This document shows, piece after piece, positions 32,392 through 42,265 of a stretch of DNA of 64,000 nucleotides (position 1 is the stretch's first letter; each line of letters opens with the position of its first letter). Made by a program: the position numbers and the translations under genes. The stretch is from contig WTXI01000015.1 of assembly GCA_022376515.1 (NCBI GenBank), positions 310,001 through 374,000 on the forward strand, given 5' to 3'. The notes below the pieces were generated by a model. It ran no database searches and had not been told where the DNA came from. It saw nothing but the letters and a program-made list of their open reading frames with translations. The stretch comes from Lactifluus volemus (Eukaryota > Basidiomycota > Agaricomycetes > Russulales > Russulaceae).

Positions 32392-32664
32392 TTGCCGCTC
32401 CACCCAACATACTCGGCCTTGTTCTTTTCTTCCACCGAGTGTGTGCGGTGCTGACCTTTGGTTGATACATAGCTCCAAACTCTTCGCTAGAATCCCGTTC
32501 AATGCGTGTGGATGCTGGACACTCCCTGCTCAAGTATGCGAGTCCACATAGAAGTCCGCTCTCCCCCAGCAGGCGCATTCTTGAGACACCACGGTACAGT
32601 CGAAGTCTCCTGGCTGCTCTGCCTTGCCAATCATCTGACATAACACAGGAAGAGGCGCATTTCC

Positions 32665-33056
32665 TTGTCCACTTCTACCGAGAATACCATGGTTTCGACG
32701 ACGACCACAACTACGATCACAGCGCCATCAGCTGCAACTCCAAACATGGCTAGCATTTTGACTACAGCTCCCTCCATTCCCAGCTCTCCACCCAAGATGG
32801 TCCCCAGTTCACCGGTACAGCGCGCTGCGAGCCCAACTCCCGCCAAGCGTACGGGATTCGAAGCTTTCGCCGCCGCTGCATCACCATTCGCATCCGCCGC
32901 AGCGCGTGCCCGTTCGCCTGTGTGACGTTCGGGTTCTCCAGGTCCTGGAGGTAGCCTACGGTCGAACCCATTTGTGTCGTATGCCGCGGGGGGTGCTCAG
33001 GGTTTGTTCAGTGTGAGTGGTGCCCCAGCGGCGCATCTTGTCTGAAGGTTCACCTT
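32665..33056 (+). pseudogene. Probable Ran-binding (YRB2/Nup-like) gene fragment
   Basis: A Ser/Thr/Pro-rich stretch is followed by KRTGFEAFAAAASPFASAAA with RARSPV, a stop, then GSLRSNPFVSYAAGGAQG. The FxxF/SPFA pattern followed by RSKSPV-like and AYA-like words resembles the disordered region before the Ran-binding domain of fungal Yrb2 proteins. No Ran-binding domain is included. The match rests on short, low-complexity motifs, so the identity is tentative. The host origin is supported by its place between two clearer captured fragments. Confidence 0.4.
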
Positions 33057-33299
33057 CAACTGGTCATCCCAAGAGTCCAGGCGACGAGAAAGAAGACACT
33101 GTTGTGGATATGTCGCATACCCAAGAAGACTCCAGGTCCGTTCTGCCCGTCCACTCATCACGCACGACCTGATGCCTTGTGCTCCTTCTAGCTCTCACAT
33201 TCTGGCAGCCCTCCATGCCCTCCCAGCGCGAATGAGCTAGCAGCCTTACTGTCTCTTCGAGCCCCCCCACTCCTAAACGTTCACTCTCACTCCAGTCAC

Positions 33300-33930
33300 C
33301 CCCACCGACGAAGTGTTCCCGCCGCTGTGTAGAACCGATCCCCGAGCCTAAATCGACGTCTCACCATATTATTTCTCGATACGAGCATATCCGCAGCGTT
33401 GAGCCATCTACAATCAACGCAGAGTTTGAGATTGATCCCATGGCAAACCCTGGCGTGCCGTTTGCATTCGACGAAGTTGTGCGTGGACGACGCCACTGTC
33501 ATGCATTGAATGCGGGCGAGTGTGAAGAATGTCATGGGGTACGTGCCTCCTTCCATCCCTTTGTCTCATCATTTGTATCACTGACGAGATGAAATCCGAC
33601 TATTTTTAGTGGTATGACGCTGTAGGACCACTGCCACCTCGGCTCGAAGCGCCGTGATAGAGCTCGCCCACCGAGTGGCGTCCGAATCTCCGCCGCACGG
33701 TAATGATGATTCAGAAGGAGGAGCATCAACAAGTGTAGATTGCAAGTCTGTTTCTGCGGCGGTGAGTGCACACCGGCAAGCGGTGTCGCGACATTGTGCA
33801 CAGTGGGACCCTGCACTGACGCCGTCTGGATCGGGTTTCTGGATATGCAGGCAGTGGAGAAGATTAATGAGAAGGCCGCTGAGATGCACCGGCAGAGGTC
33901 GCGAAGGAAGCCAGGAAGGAGGGTGGACGG
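33300..33930 (+). pseudogene. SAE2/CtIP (Ctp1) C-terminal fragment inside hAT, with intron
   Basis: The plus strand encodes EFEIDPMANPGVPFAFDEVV and ALNAGECEECHG (to 33538), a 71-bp intron with GTACGT and TTTTAG ends (33539-33609), and WYDAVGPLPPRLEAP (33610-33655). Further on come HRQAVSRHCAQWDP (about 33768-33810) and, in another frame, DMQAVEKINEKAAEMHRQRS (33840-33899). This order (Cys-rich CECC-like knuckle, Y.A.GPLPPR, then a basic helix with AHRQ..SRH and EINE.AAEMHR) is that of the Sae2/Ctp1/CtIP C-terminal domain that activates Mre11 for DNA-end resection. Stops after LEAP and a frameshift kill it. The retained intron means capture from genomic DNA. Confidence 0.82.
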
Positions 33931-34254
33931 TATTGATGGCGAACTTAGCAATGCCTCGTTATCATTATTATAGTGCATGTTCATTGGAAACTGATATCCA
34001 CATGAAGTACCCGTTGATAAAACACTGCTTTGACATGAAAATAATGCTGGGCAGATTCGTGGTTACACTGATGGTGAAGCAGCTTGCCTTCCAAGCAAGT
34101 GACCTGTCGTCCCATATGGGTTTTTTTCCAATACCCGCAGGTTTATCTGTGGGATTCCCGTACCCCTGCCCGGGGTATGGGTTTTTCCGGGGTACAGGTA
34201 TGGGTACCCCAGGGTTACCCATGTCAATCACTAGCTTGGACATTTTGCTGATGC

Positions 34255-34735
34255 CACGCGACCTCACTTGTGCGTGGAAAAAGGCCGGCAACGGCCGCAA
34301 CGAAATCGATGACAGCCAACGCAGGCTCACTCGTGTGTGAAACAAATCCGGCAACGGCCGCAACGAAATCGGTGACAATTCCCACGCACAACTCACCAAA
34401 ACGCGGGCCCAATTGAAAACTCACACGCTCTCGGCAATTGCCGCAACGATATCGATGACATTCCCACGCTCGACTCACCAAACGCGGCCTCAAATAAAAA
34501 CTCTCACGCTCTCGGAAATAGCCGCAATGATAGCAATGACAATTCCCACGCTTGACTCACCAAACACAGCCTCAAATAAAAACTCACACGCTCTCGGAAA
34601 TAGCCACAATGATAGCGATGACAATTCCCACACTCGACTCACCAAAACGCGGCCTCAAATAAAAATTCACATGCTCTCGGAAATAGCCGCAATGATAGCG
34701 ATGACAATTCCCACAATCTCAACACAACACGCATG
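34255..34735. repeat. Tandem repeat, unit about 82 bp, about 5-6 copies
   Basis: The word CTCTCGG recurs at about 34428, 34509, 34591 and 34674 (spacing 81-83 bp). Each unit also holds AGCCGCAATGATAGCGATGACA, TTCCCACGC and CTCACCAAA.CGCGGCCTCAA. The first units are more diverged. A partial unit reappears at 34806-34841 before a G run. It starts right after the composite element. The frame 34413-34748 is a by-product. Confidence 0.85.
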
Positions 34736-34989
34736 CATATTCAAATAAGGAAACTGTATCATCACATATAATCACATAAAGCAGCGGCAAACTCCGTAGT
34801 GTGCCGAGATGCAGCAACGATATCGATGACATTCCCACGGGGGGGGGGGCAAAATCCCACTCAAAAAATCGGCATAAAACCTCGTTCTCTAAAGAGAACT
34901 CGGAACCAAAGCAGCTGGGATGGGGTTGTGTGGGTGGTTTCTGATAGGTCAGGGGCGGGGGTGGGAGATGACAGAGATGAGAGGAATGG

Positions 34990-37440
34990 TGGTAGTAAGG
35001 TCCATGGAAGCTGTGGTAGCAGGACTGAGTGGGGGTGAGGCTGGGGGTAAGTAAGGTATTTCCTCTCTATCTATAGAGGGGACACAGTAGAAAGCCCTGA
35101 GTGAGCACAATGGGTCTAGGATGGAATGTCCTTTACCATTGAGGCCTTTATCAGCCTTTTTCTGTTGGTGGATGTAGTTCAGGCAGGAGGATTCACAAGT
35201 GCAGACATTTACAACAGTGTGTTTGTTGAGAGATTTGCACTGGAGGGCGTGGGTGGAGTGAGCATAGAGGCTGTCACAGAGGGGGCAGATGGAGACTGTG
35301 GATTTGATAGAGTAGCATTTGGTTGAATGGCCAAGTGTCTAGCAGCATGAGCACTAGCAGAGTATTGGGCAGGCTTTGAAGTAAGCTACTGTGACGTGTT
35401 CCCCCAAAAAAGGCTAGTGGGTTGTGGATAAGATGTGAAACGATCAACCTGTCAGGGTCTAGGAGAGTAAGTATCAGCAAGCCATGGCGAGCAAAGAGAG
35501 GGATATTCCAGTGGAGCCAGCAAGGGGGGGCAAGGGAAGTGATGTCATTACAGATTGGGTTGTTCTCAAGTTATAACAATCCTGGAGGGCTTGTTCAGAT
35601 GAAGGGAGGCAAGTGTTGTCCCTAATAACTGGGACTCCATTTAATAGAATAGTAGTGTAGCCCTTTTGTGGGGCCAGGTGACAGTTGGAAAAGGGGTCAA
35701 GAAGGACTTTGTGAAGCCACTGTACCTCTTCCAGGGCTAGGGAGCCAGTGAATATAAAGATGAAGTTGTGGGAGTTCAGGCCCACCCAGTGGCCTGCTAA
35801 AAAGATAATGGAGCCACAGTTGGCTGAGCTACATTAACAGATGTGACATTAAAGGTCCCTCATGATAGTGCCAGCATTGCCTCTCTCTGGCTCTTCAAGT
35901 TGAATAGGTGTAGTGCAGATGATCATAAAATTTGTAGAAGGTGTGGGAGTCTCTGAGGCCTTCTTTGGCACAGGTTGACAAGGCTTAGTGAGATAGAGGT
36001 TGATGATGGCAACAGGGGTAAGGTTTGGATCTAGGATTCTCTTGTTTGTCTTGACTTTGTAGGTGGCGAGTAGTTGAGGGCATGTTATTGTCTGGAGTTC
36101 TGCCTTAGTGAGGACAGAGACTGGTGTGAGAGGTGGGGATTGGGAGGAGAGAACCAGGGGAGATAGGGCTTTTAGGGGATGGGACTTAACCATTTGGGTG
36201 AATGATATATATTTCTTTTCTTTTTCATTTGGGCCAGTCTCAAACTAGCCCCCAGGTGATGTGGGGGGGGAGGGCATCTTCTAAGGTAAGGGCATCCATG
36301 AAGATGTCATCAATGTGTTGAAGAGGAGCGGGAGGGTATGTTGGGGCTGGGCCAGGGGTGGGCCCAGCAGTTGGGATGTGTAGTACCAAGGGACCAGTGG
36401 GGGCAGAGGCAGATGGGATGGGAGGGGGAATTGGGGGTAGCAAGTCCATGGTCCATGGGAATGTTGTCGTTGCCCGTAGCAAGGTTCATGTCTGGGAAGT
36501 CCCAATGGCTTGCAACTTCAAGACAATCTACCCTGTTGGAGACCATTTCCAGGGCAGAGGTGACAGAGGTGAGAGCCAGTTCCAGGTGGGCAGCCTTGTC
36601 ATCAATGGGCAAATTGGGAGGAGTTGGTTGGGGGATCAGGGGAGATGAACGAGGCACTAGGGCTAGTACAGTTAGAGGGCCTTAATGTCATAACTGCATG
36701 CCTCAAGAAGACTGGCCTGGTCTTCAAAAGACTCAGTTTGTCTAATGTGAGCCCTAGTCACAGAATGGGAGACGGGCACAAGAGTAGCCAAGAAAGGGTT
36801 GGTAGCTTGGTGATATAGGTATGATGAAAGGGTGTGGGGCAATTTTGGCACCTGTTGAAGAGTGCTCCCTGAGCAAGCTGTGGTCAATGTTGGTGGGGGG
36901 GATAGCTGGTAACCATAGCAGCACTATTTAGTGTGAGAACTTGGTTAACAAAGAAAATTGGCTTACATTCAAGAGGACACCACTGATTGTGCTCTGTAGC
37001 TCAAACAAATAGACAAGGGCATTCACATCCCCATCATTTGCAGCTGCTACCCAGGCACAGATGGTCTGTGCTGAACAATCTACAGGTAAAGGTAAAGGTT
37101 GGGCTTGAATGCCAACCTGTTGTGTGCTCAGGACAGCTTGAATATCATGTTGCAAATCAGGGTTCACAAAATTGTCACCTAACCAGTTTTACAAGCAAAT
37201 GAGAATAGCAGTTAGCCAGAATCATAACAGAGCCAGAGAAGAGGAGAAAGGAGAGAGAGAAGTGAGTGTTGCACACATACCTGGTTGCTGAGGGCACAAG
37301 ATAAATGGCTGTCTCTGCTCTGCACAGTCCTTCCATTCTTTACCAAGAGCACACAGATGGGCCTACTGTCTCTTCTGAATCACCCCATCCAATGACTGAG
37401 AGTCCATCTTTGTGCTCACCACCTTTGCAACAGTAGGGAC
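34990..37440 (-). pseudogene. LINE (Tad1-type) ORF1, decayed
   Basis: Minus-strand pieces appear in the order of mushroom Tad1-like ORF1 proteins: an N-terminus (MDSQSLDGVIQKRQ, about 37410), a Pro-rich and helical part (HLELALTSVTSALEMVSNRV, 36590-36530), LTKAELQTITCPQLLATYKV with KTNKRILDPNLTPVAIINLY (36110-35990), an RNA-binding-like region (HNFIFIFTGS, VQWLHKVLLDPF, KGYTTILLNGVPVIRD, 35775-35610), and Cys/His knuckles with LGHSTKCY and CPLCDSLYAHSTHALQC (about 35330-35230). Stops and frameshifts occur between blocks. ORF2 does not follow; a separate endonuclease scrap lies at 28860-29526. Confidence 0.68.
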
Positions 37441-37447
37441 ATTAAGC

Positions 37448-37617
37448 ATCAGGAAAACCTATCTGGCCTTAACATATATTAGATGCTCTTTAAAGCTTAC
37501 TTAAGTGTCTTATTAACAGTGGTAAGTAGAAGGATCTACTTACCACTGTTGATAAGACACTTAAGTAAGCTTTAAAGAGCATCTAATATATGTTAAGGCC
37601 AGATGGGTTTTCCTAAT
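37448..37617. mobile_element. Foldback MITE, copy C (170 bp)
   Basis: Palindrome from ATCAGGAAAACC to GGTTTTCCTAAT, centre near 37532, with the same arms as copies A and B but carrying paired changes (for example ACATATATTAG with CTAATATATGT). The compensating changes mean the palindrome is maintained or arose by copying one arm. No clear target duplication. Confidence 0.85.
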
Positions 37618-38915
37618 AAAGGCTAAGACATCAGCAAAATGTCCGAGCAGCTTAAAGTTACTTAAAGTCACTTAAAATGTTTTACTTAAAATGTGCTTAA
37701 AATATGCTTAAAATGTACTTAAAATTGCTTAAAATTGATTTTTAAGTAGTTTTAAGTACATTAAGCAAAGCTTAAGACAATTAAGTCATTTAAGCACAAT
37801 TAAGCAAGTTAAGTGATGCCCATTTTTTAAGCAAGGTGGTCACGTGATTTTTAATCAACTGCTTAAGTGTCATGTCTGTGTACTTAATTGCACTTAAAAC
37901 ATCTTGTTGACTGCTTACTGCACTTACCAGTTGCTTGATTATCAGGTGTCACTTAATTGTCACTTAAAACTACTTAAAACAATTGGTTCACTGGTTACTA
38001 GTTATTGTGTTTGCTTATTTGTTACTTAAACATGTACAGTTGCTTAAATTCGCTTAAAGTCGCTTAATTATCACATGATTAGCTAAGCCTACTGAAAAAT
38101 TTGTGAAGTTGTGAAGTTTTTTGCCAAAGTCATGAAATTTTCACTAAGTTGTTCCAGTGCAACCACTTCTGTTATTTACTCTTGTTTGCTCAATGTTGAA
38201 CTTCGTTGCCTCATCATTTTCGTGCCTCTCATTTTCTGCACATGCCACCACGACTTGTGACTGACTTTTTTTTTTTGACTTCCCCTGTCCCACTGCTGCA
38301 TCCTCCGCCTCCTCTCCTCCTCTGCCTCTGCCTCCTCTGTCCTCCTGTGCCTCCTGCGCCGCCACCGCTTTTGCCACCTCCACATTGCGCACCTCCTGGA
38401 CCCAATGGCACTGCCGCCGTGCCGTGTGGCCCACAGCGTCATGCTGCCTGCACTGACACCATCTGCACCCTCCTTGGTACATTGTCACACTGCCTGCCTC
38501 ACCCCAACGTGTGCTGACTGTTCTTCACCTCCGCTACCTCCTCCTGTGCTGCTGCCTGCACCACCACCTCCTGGGCCACTTCTGTTTCCTCTATCGCCTC
38601 CACAATCAAACCAGGATATGCCAGATGGACCATTGGTAGCTTCATTGCTGAGTTCATTGCTGAGGTGCACCACGGGCGCCCAAGGTCCAGGTGGCAGCAT
38701 GCGATCGGCCAGTGCCTATGGCCCCTGACTCGGACAATTTACCCTACTTTGCCGTCATGGCTCACGTTGCCAAAGCTACAGACGACTGTGATCTAAATTG
38801 TACCTTGACCCCAAGTGACCTCTTGTGGCGCCATGTCGTGAATGCGCGCGCTGTACCCGCAGGACTATAGAGAAAAGAGATGTTTGGCTCATTCAAGTTC
38901 ATCTCCTAATCTCTT

Positions 38916-39611
38916 TTGATGGACAGCGGGTCAACATTGTTGACTTCTATTCTGTGGGTGTGTGCTCGACCTGTCATGCTGCCTGCCCCAACCCAATGCA
39001 TCTTTTTTTTATTAGCCTCTGCCTCTACCGCCTCCTCCTGGGCCACTGCCTCCACCATGTGCACCACCTCCTGTGCCACTTCCATCTCCTCTGCCGCTGC
39101 CTCCACACCTTCCGCATCTCCTGGGCCTCCTGGGCCTCTTGCACCCTCCATGCCTCCTCCTGCAGGCCGGAGCAAAGCCATGAATAATTTCCAGTTATTT
39201 ACATCAACAACATGCCTATCCATACAGAACAACGTGGAGATGCAAGACTTCTTCACTGGCAGCTCTTATTCTGAGGCATTGTTGTCAATCACACGGTTCC
39301 CCACTTTTCAGTTCTCACTGAGCGCGCACTTTCCCTGCTTGCCTCCACACAGGTGCCTCTTACTTTCCATGCTTGAAGTGGATGGGCCAGACGAGGTTAC
39401 CATGTGTCACAGACCAGATGCAAGGCATGTTGTTTCCGTACTTCATCTGATTATGGGTGACGAGGTGAACACAATTCGGAAGCTTACTGCATGGTGTGAA
39501 ATCGTGGAGATGTGGGGCGGCGCGACCCAAGCGGAGGGCGTGCATCACGATGACGTGGTTTACTTTGAAAGTATGCTCTCTTTGGGTCTGCCGCACCTCT
39601 TCATGTTGTAA
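38916..39611 (+). other. Open frame of 231 codons in repetitive element (uncertain)
   Basis: The first 85 codons are Ala/Ser/Pro/Thr-rich and follow CCTCCTG-type simple sequence. From about codon 95 it becomes mixed (NNFQLFTSTTCLSIQNNVEM) and ends with the segment that is also open in the copy at 31206-31466 (LEVDGPDEVTM ... CEIVEMWGGATQAEGVHHDD). Most differences between copies leave the frame open. No domain is recognised. It could be real, or a frame kept open by chance in GC-rich DNA. Confidence 0.3.
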
Positions 39612-39769
39612 TCTTACTTGCACGCATGCATCTCGCTGACCTGCCCATCATTTTTATTTTATTGATAGACATCCTGGCCACCAATACTGAAGGCGCCAAC
39701 AGTGGACTCACACCTGTCCTCACAGTGTCTCCAAACCTTTGCTCCTGGGCAGAAGTTTGTTTCATATGA

Positions 39770-39915
39770 TCTGCGCCTCCCGCACCTGCCATGTTTCCTG
39801 CACCTGCCGTGTTTCCCACGCCTCCTGTGTTTCCCGTGCCTCCTGCATTTCCTGTGCCTCCCGCGTTTCCCACGCCTCCTGTGCCTCCCGCATTTCTCGT
39901 GCCCCCCATGCCTTT
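39770..39915. repeat. Short minisatellite, CCTGTGTTTCCCGTG-like units
   Basis: Units of 12-15 bp alternate CCTCCTGTGTTTC and CCCGTGCCTCC. On the minus strand this reads as a run of Gly-Asn-Ala-Gly-Gly. The homologous segment at 31625-31690 has fewer units, so copy number changed after the segments diverged. Confidence 0.7.
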
Positions 39916-39945
39916 ACTACTGGATTGTGTCCTTAGTTTTTTTCT

Positions 39946-40891
39946 TTCATTCCCCTTTTTGTCCCCCAGCTGCTGGCACTGAGGGGCATTACATGTGAAC
40001 ATTCAATGGCATCACCATTGCTCGGACGTTGCTTATTGCGACCATCCGACGCTTGACACCTGCATCTGGGACACTCGTGTGACATTTCCCCAAAGTCTTG
40101 CCTGGGTTCCCCCACACTGTGCCACCTGCCATCTCCCCTTGCCACTGCTGCTGCTACCCCTACCCTGCCACTGCCATCCAGATGCTGTCACCCCTGCCCT
40201 GATGATGTCACTGCCACTGCCTCGCTGTCACTGCTGCATCTCCGCCATCGCTTTTGCTGCCCTGATGCCACCGCCCCTGCCCCACCACCCCTGCTGTCAC
40301 TGCTGCTGCCCCAATGCTGCCATCACTGCCCTGCCACCCCTGCCACTGCCCTGACACTGCCATAACCACTGCTGCTGCCCTGACGCCATTATTGTGGCAC
40401 CACCCTGCAGCGCCACCCTTGCAGCCTCCCTATGGGTAGGGCCAGCAGGGCTGGCCCCAGGCCAACCCTAAGGGCTGGTCGTAAAGCTCTCTAGCCCTGG
40501 CCCTGAAAATAAGGGCAGGGCCACCCTGGTGCTGGCCTGGCCCCTCAAGGGCCAGCAAATTGCTGGCCTGGCTCTAGGGCCAACAAGGGCCGGCCTGGCC
40601 CCCGGACAGTCTATTTCTGGACATGAATTGAGAAAGGCACTGTAGAGCATTGGGTCTTCAGTACCAGTTAATGAAGGGTGGTCATCAACCTCCATGTGGA
40701 ATAAGAGTACAGATCCTGTATCCTGCATCCCCATCAACCAAGATTTGTCCTGGGCAAACAGAAACCCCCCATACCTTGAGTGTGGACATGATGGGTTGTA
40801 AATTGCTCTCAGAGACACATGGGAATTCCTGTTCAACTCACAACTCTAGATAAGGCCATTCTTGTTGAACCAGTGCTGTAGTTAAAAATTT
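39946..40891. other. No gene; C-rich simple sequence and GGCC repeat end
   Basis: 40080-40430 is imperfect CTGCCACTGC/CCCTG simple sequence without coding signal. 40430-40611 is a run of GGCCAGC/GGCCTGG words ending CCCCCGGACAGTCTA, the same end as at 8870-8938. 40612-40891 is unique-looking AT-richer DNA in which nothing was recognised. Confidence 0.4.
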
Positions 40892-41043
40892 TAGTGATGG
40901 ATGTGGGTAACCCTGGGGTATCTTCAGAGGTACCCATACCCATACCCCAGAAAAACCTGTACCCCAGGCCCGGGTATGGGTAAACCCACAGGTTAGACTG
41001 TGGGTATTAGATAAAACCCATGTCTAATTGATAAGGGTATGTG

Positions 41044-41265
41044 TTGAAATAAATAAATAAATACAATAATCATACCAGCTGTCTGGGCCAGCCTCAGATT
41101 ACTAATCCAATCAATTCCAGGTAAAATGTTCTCACAGTCACTCACATGATCATCCAATAGCACGCTTCCTAACAATTGCACAGTGGCAGATTTGAACCCT
41201 CAACCTGTGCACACAGTGATAATGGCAAACTATCAGTTTACCATTACACCATTAATGCTAGAACT
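41044..41265 (-). repeat. tRNA-derived SINE, copy 2
   Basis: On the minus strand a tRNA-like head has an A box TGGTGTAATGGTAAA (41251-41237) and a B box GGGTTCAAATCTG (41200-41188). The body contains TGATCATGTGAGTGACTGTG (41152-41133), shared with copy 1 at 24512. The end is a TATT-TATT-TATT tail (41065-41045). Head, body and simple tail are the plan of a SINE. Confidence 0.6.
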
Positions 41266-41509
41266 GCTGGCACTCATATGGCTTACTTCAATAGCTACAT
41301 AGCCGCTTACCTCAGTTCACCTTTGATTTTTCATTCATGCCACATCATGCCTTCCCTCTGTCACCTCCCTCTGTCACGTGCTCTGTCATAGTTCTTTTTG
41401 TTCACCCACAATCCTTTCTTACCTTGCCACTGCCTTCACCATCAACACTGTGCTTAGTTTTCTGGTGGTTTTCTAGCACATCGTCTTTGGAGCACCTCTC
41501 CTCTGCTGG

Positions 41510-41552
41510 TCCTCTTCCTCCTCCTCCTCCTCCTCCTCCTCCTCCTCTTCCT
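41510..41552. repeat. (CTC)n microsatellite
   Basis: About a dozen CTC/CCT triplets in a row, translating to poly-Pro or poly-Leu on the plus strand and poly-Gly or poly-Arg on the minus strand. It explains the long open frames seen across it on both strands, which are not genes. Confidence 0.9.
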
Positions 41553-41796
41553 TTGCCTCTGCATCTTGTTATCATTGCATTGGAGGGATGTTGGGATGCT
41601 TGAAGGGTGCTTCCCATCAGGCATTGCTAGGTACACTGCCTTCAGTCTTCCACCATTCGATTTTTCTGACTCTTGTGAAGTTTTCTTCTTCAGAATCCAC
41701 TTCCTGCCCCCCCTTCATTCTCCCTCATCCCCTTCGATGAGGGATGGCCTCACATCAATTCTGAAGGGAGCCCATCACACCCTATTGATGTCCTTG

Positions 41797-42265
41797 GCAT
41801 CAGGATTGTGCTGGCGGCGCCATTGCAACCGCCTGAGCACCTGACACCTGCGACTGGCATGAGGCATGGCCTCCTCCCCTCTACCACTTCCCCCGCTGCT
41901 TCTGGACTCGAACTCACACTGTGTCAATGTCACAGCCGTCAGGATCACGCTGGTGGCACTGTTGTGACTGCCTGAGTGCCTGACACCTGCAACTGGCATC
42001 TGGCACGGCCTCCTTCCCTCTGCCACTCTCCCCGCCCCTTCCTGACTCAGTGTCGCACTGCGTCGACATCCTTGGCATCAGAATTGTGCTGGCAGCACCA
42101 TTGTGACCACTCAAGTGCCTGACACCTGCAACTGGCATCTGGCATGTCCTCCTCCCCTCTACTACTTCCCCTACTACTTCTGGACTCAGAGTCACACTAT
42201 GTCAACTTCTTTGGCAGGATCACACTGGCAGTGCCATTGTGACTGCCTGAACACCTCATGCCAGC
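41797..42265. repeat. Tandem repeat, unit 139 bp, about 3.3 copies
   Basis: CTGACACCTGC.ACTGGCAT starts at 41841, 41980 and 42119, exactly 139 bp apart, and a partial fourth unit follows at about 42247. Each unit also holds CTCCCCTCTRCCAC and CTGACTCNNNNTCRCACT. It lies within the hAT element. Confidence 0.85.

Larger units (their letters stand above)
31930..34233. mobile_element. hAT element carrying host gene fragments, 2304 bp
   Basis: The ends TAGTGTTTGACA at the left and TGTCAATCACTA at the right are inverted and flanked by a perfect 8-bp duplication GCTTGGAC (31922-31929 and 34234-34241). Sub-terminal tracts of ACCCGTACCC/GGGTACGGG type lie inside both ends. There is no hAT transposase. 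The interior holds pieces of cellular genes, all on the plus strand: VTI1 at 32199-32391, a probable Ran-binding gene at 32665-33056, and SAE2/CtIP at 33300-33930. It inserted into the right terminal repeat of the CATCAG-ended element. This is the gene-carrying (Pack-type) arrangement. Confidence 0.88.
29889..34253. mobile_element. Composite: CATCAG-ended element with nested LTR and hAT
   Basis: The left end CATCAGGAAAACGTC (29889) and right end GACATTTTGCTGATG (34239-34253) are inverted. The right end, with the hAT insertion removed, reads AAGCTGCTTGGACATTTTGCTGATG. It closely matches the reverse complement of the left end at 37629-37654, which confirms it is an element terminus. Inside are TTAAGC/TTAAGT arrays near both ends (29900-30115 and 31740-31920), an LTR-like repeat (30222-31156), a conserved open segment (31157-31735) and a hAT (31930-34233). 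The core without insertions is about 1.1 kb. No clear target duplication was seen. Confidence 0.6.
37629..39945 (+). mobile_element. Second CATCAG-ended element, right end not found
   Basis: It begins CATCAGCAAAATGTCCGAGC (37629), the inverted match of the right end of the composite at 34253. A long TTAAGT/TTAAGC/CTTAAA array follows (37650-38075), then proline/leucine-coding C-rich sequence (38220-38740), then a frame 38916-39611 whose end is the segment shared with 31157-31735, and finally a short minisatellite (39770-39915). A matching right terminus was not seen, so it may be truncated. Confidence 0.5.

Noticed and set aside
34413..34748. CRISPR-like regular repeats
   Set aside because: The spacing is regular but there are no unique spacers; the whole 82-bp unit repeats, and the DNA is eukaryotic.
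35126..35326. Plus-strand 66-codon frame as a gene
   Set aside because: It is antisense to the Cys/His knuckle region of the LINE ORF1 remnant.
38206..38728. Proline-rich host protein gene in 38.2-38.7 kb
   Set aside because: C-rich simple sequence within a repeat element; reading frames change with repeat slippage and no splice-consistent model was found.
41337..41636. Proline-rich and glycine/arginine-rich proteins across the CTC microsatellite
   Set aside because: Both strands are open only because of the triplet repeat.
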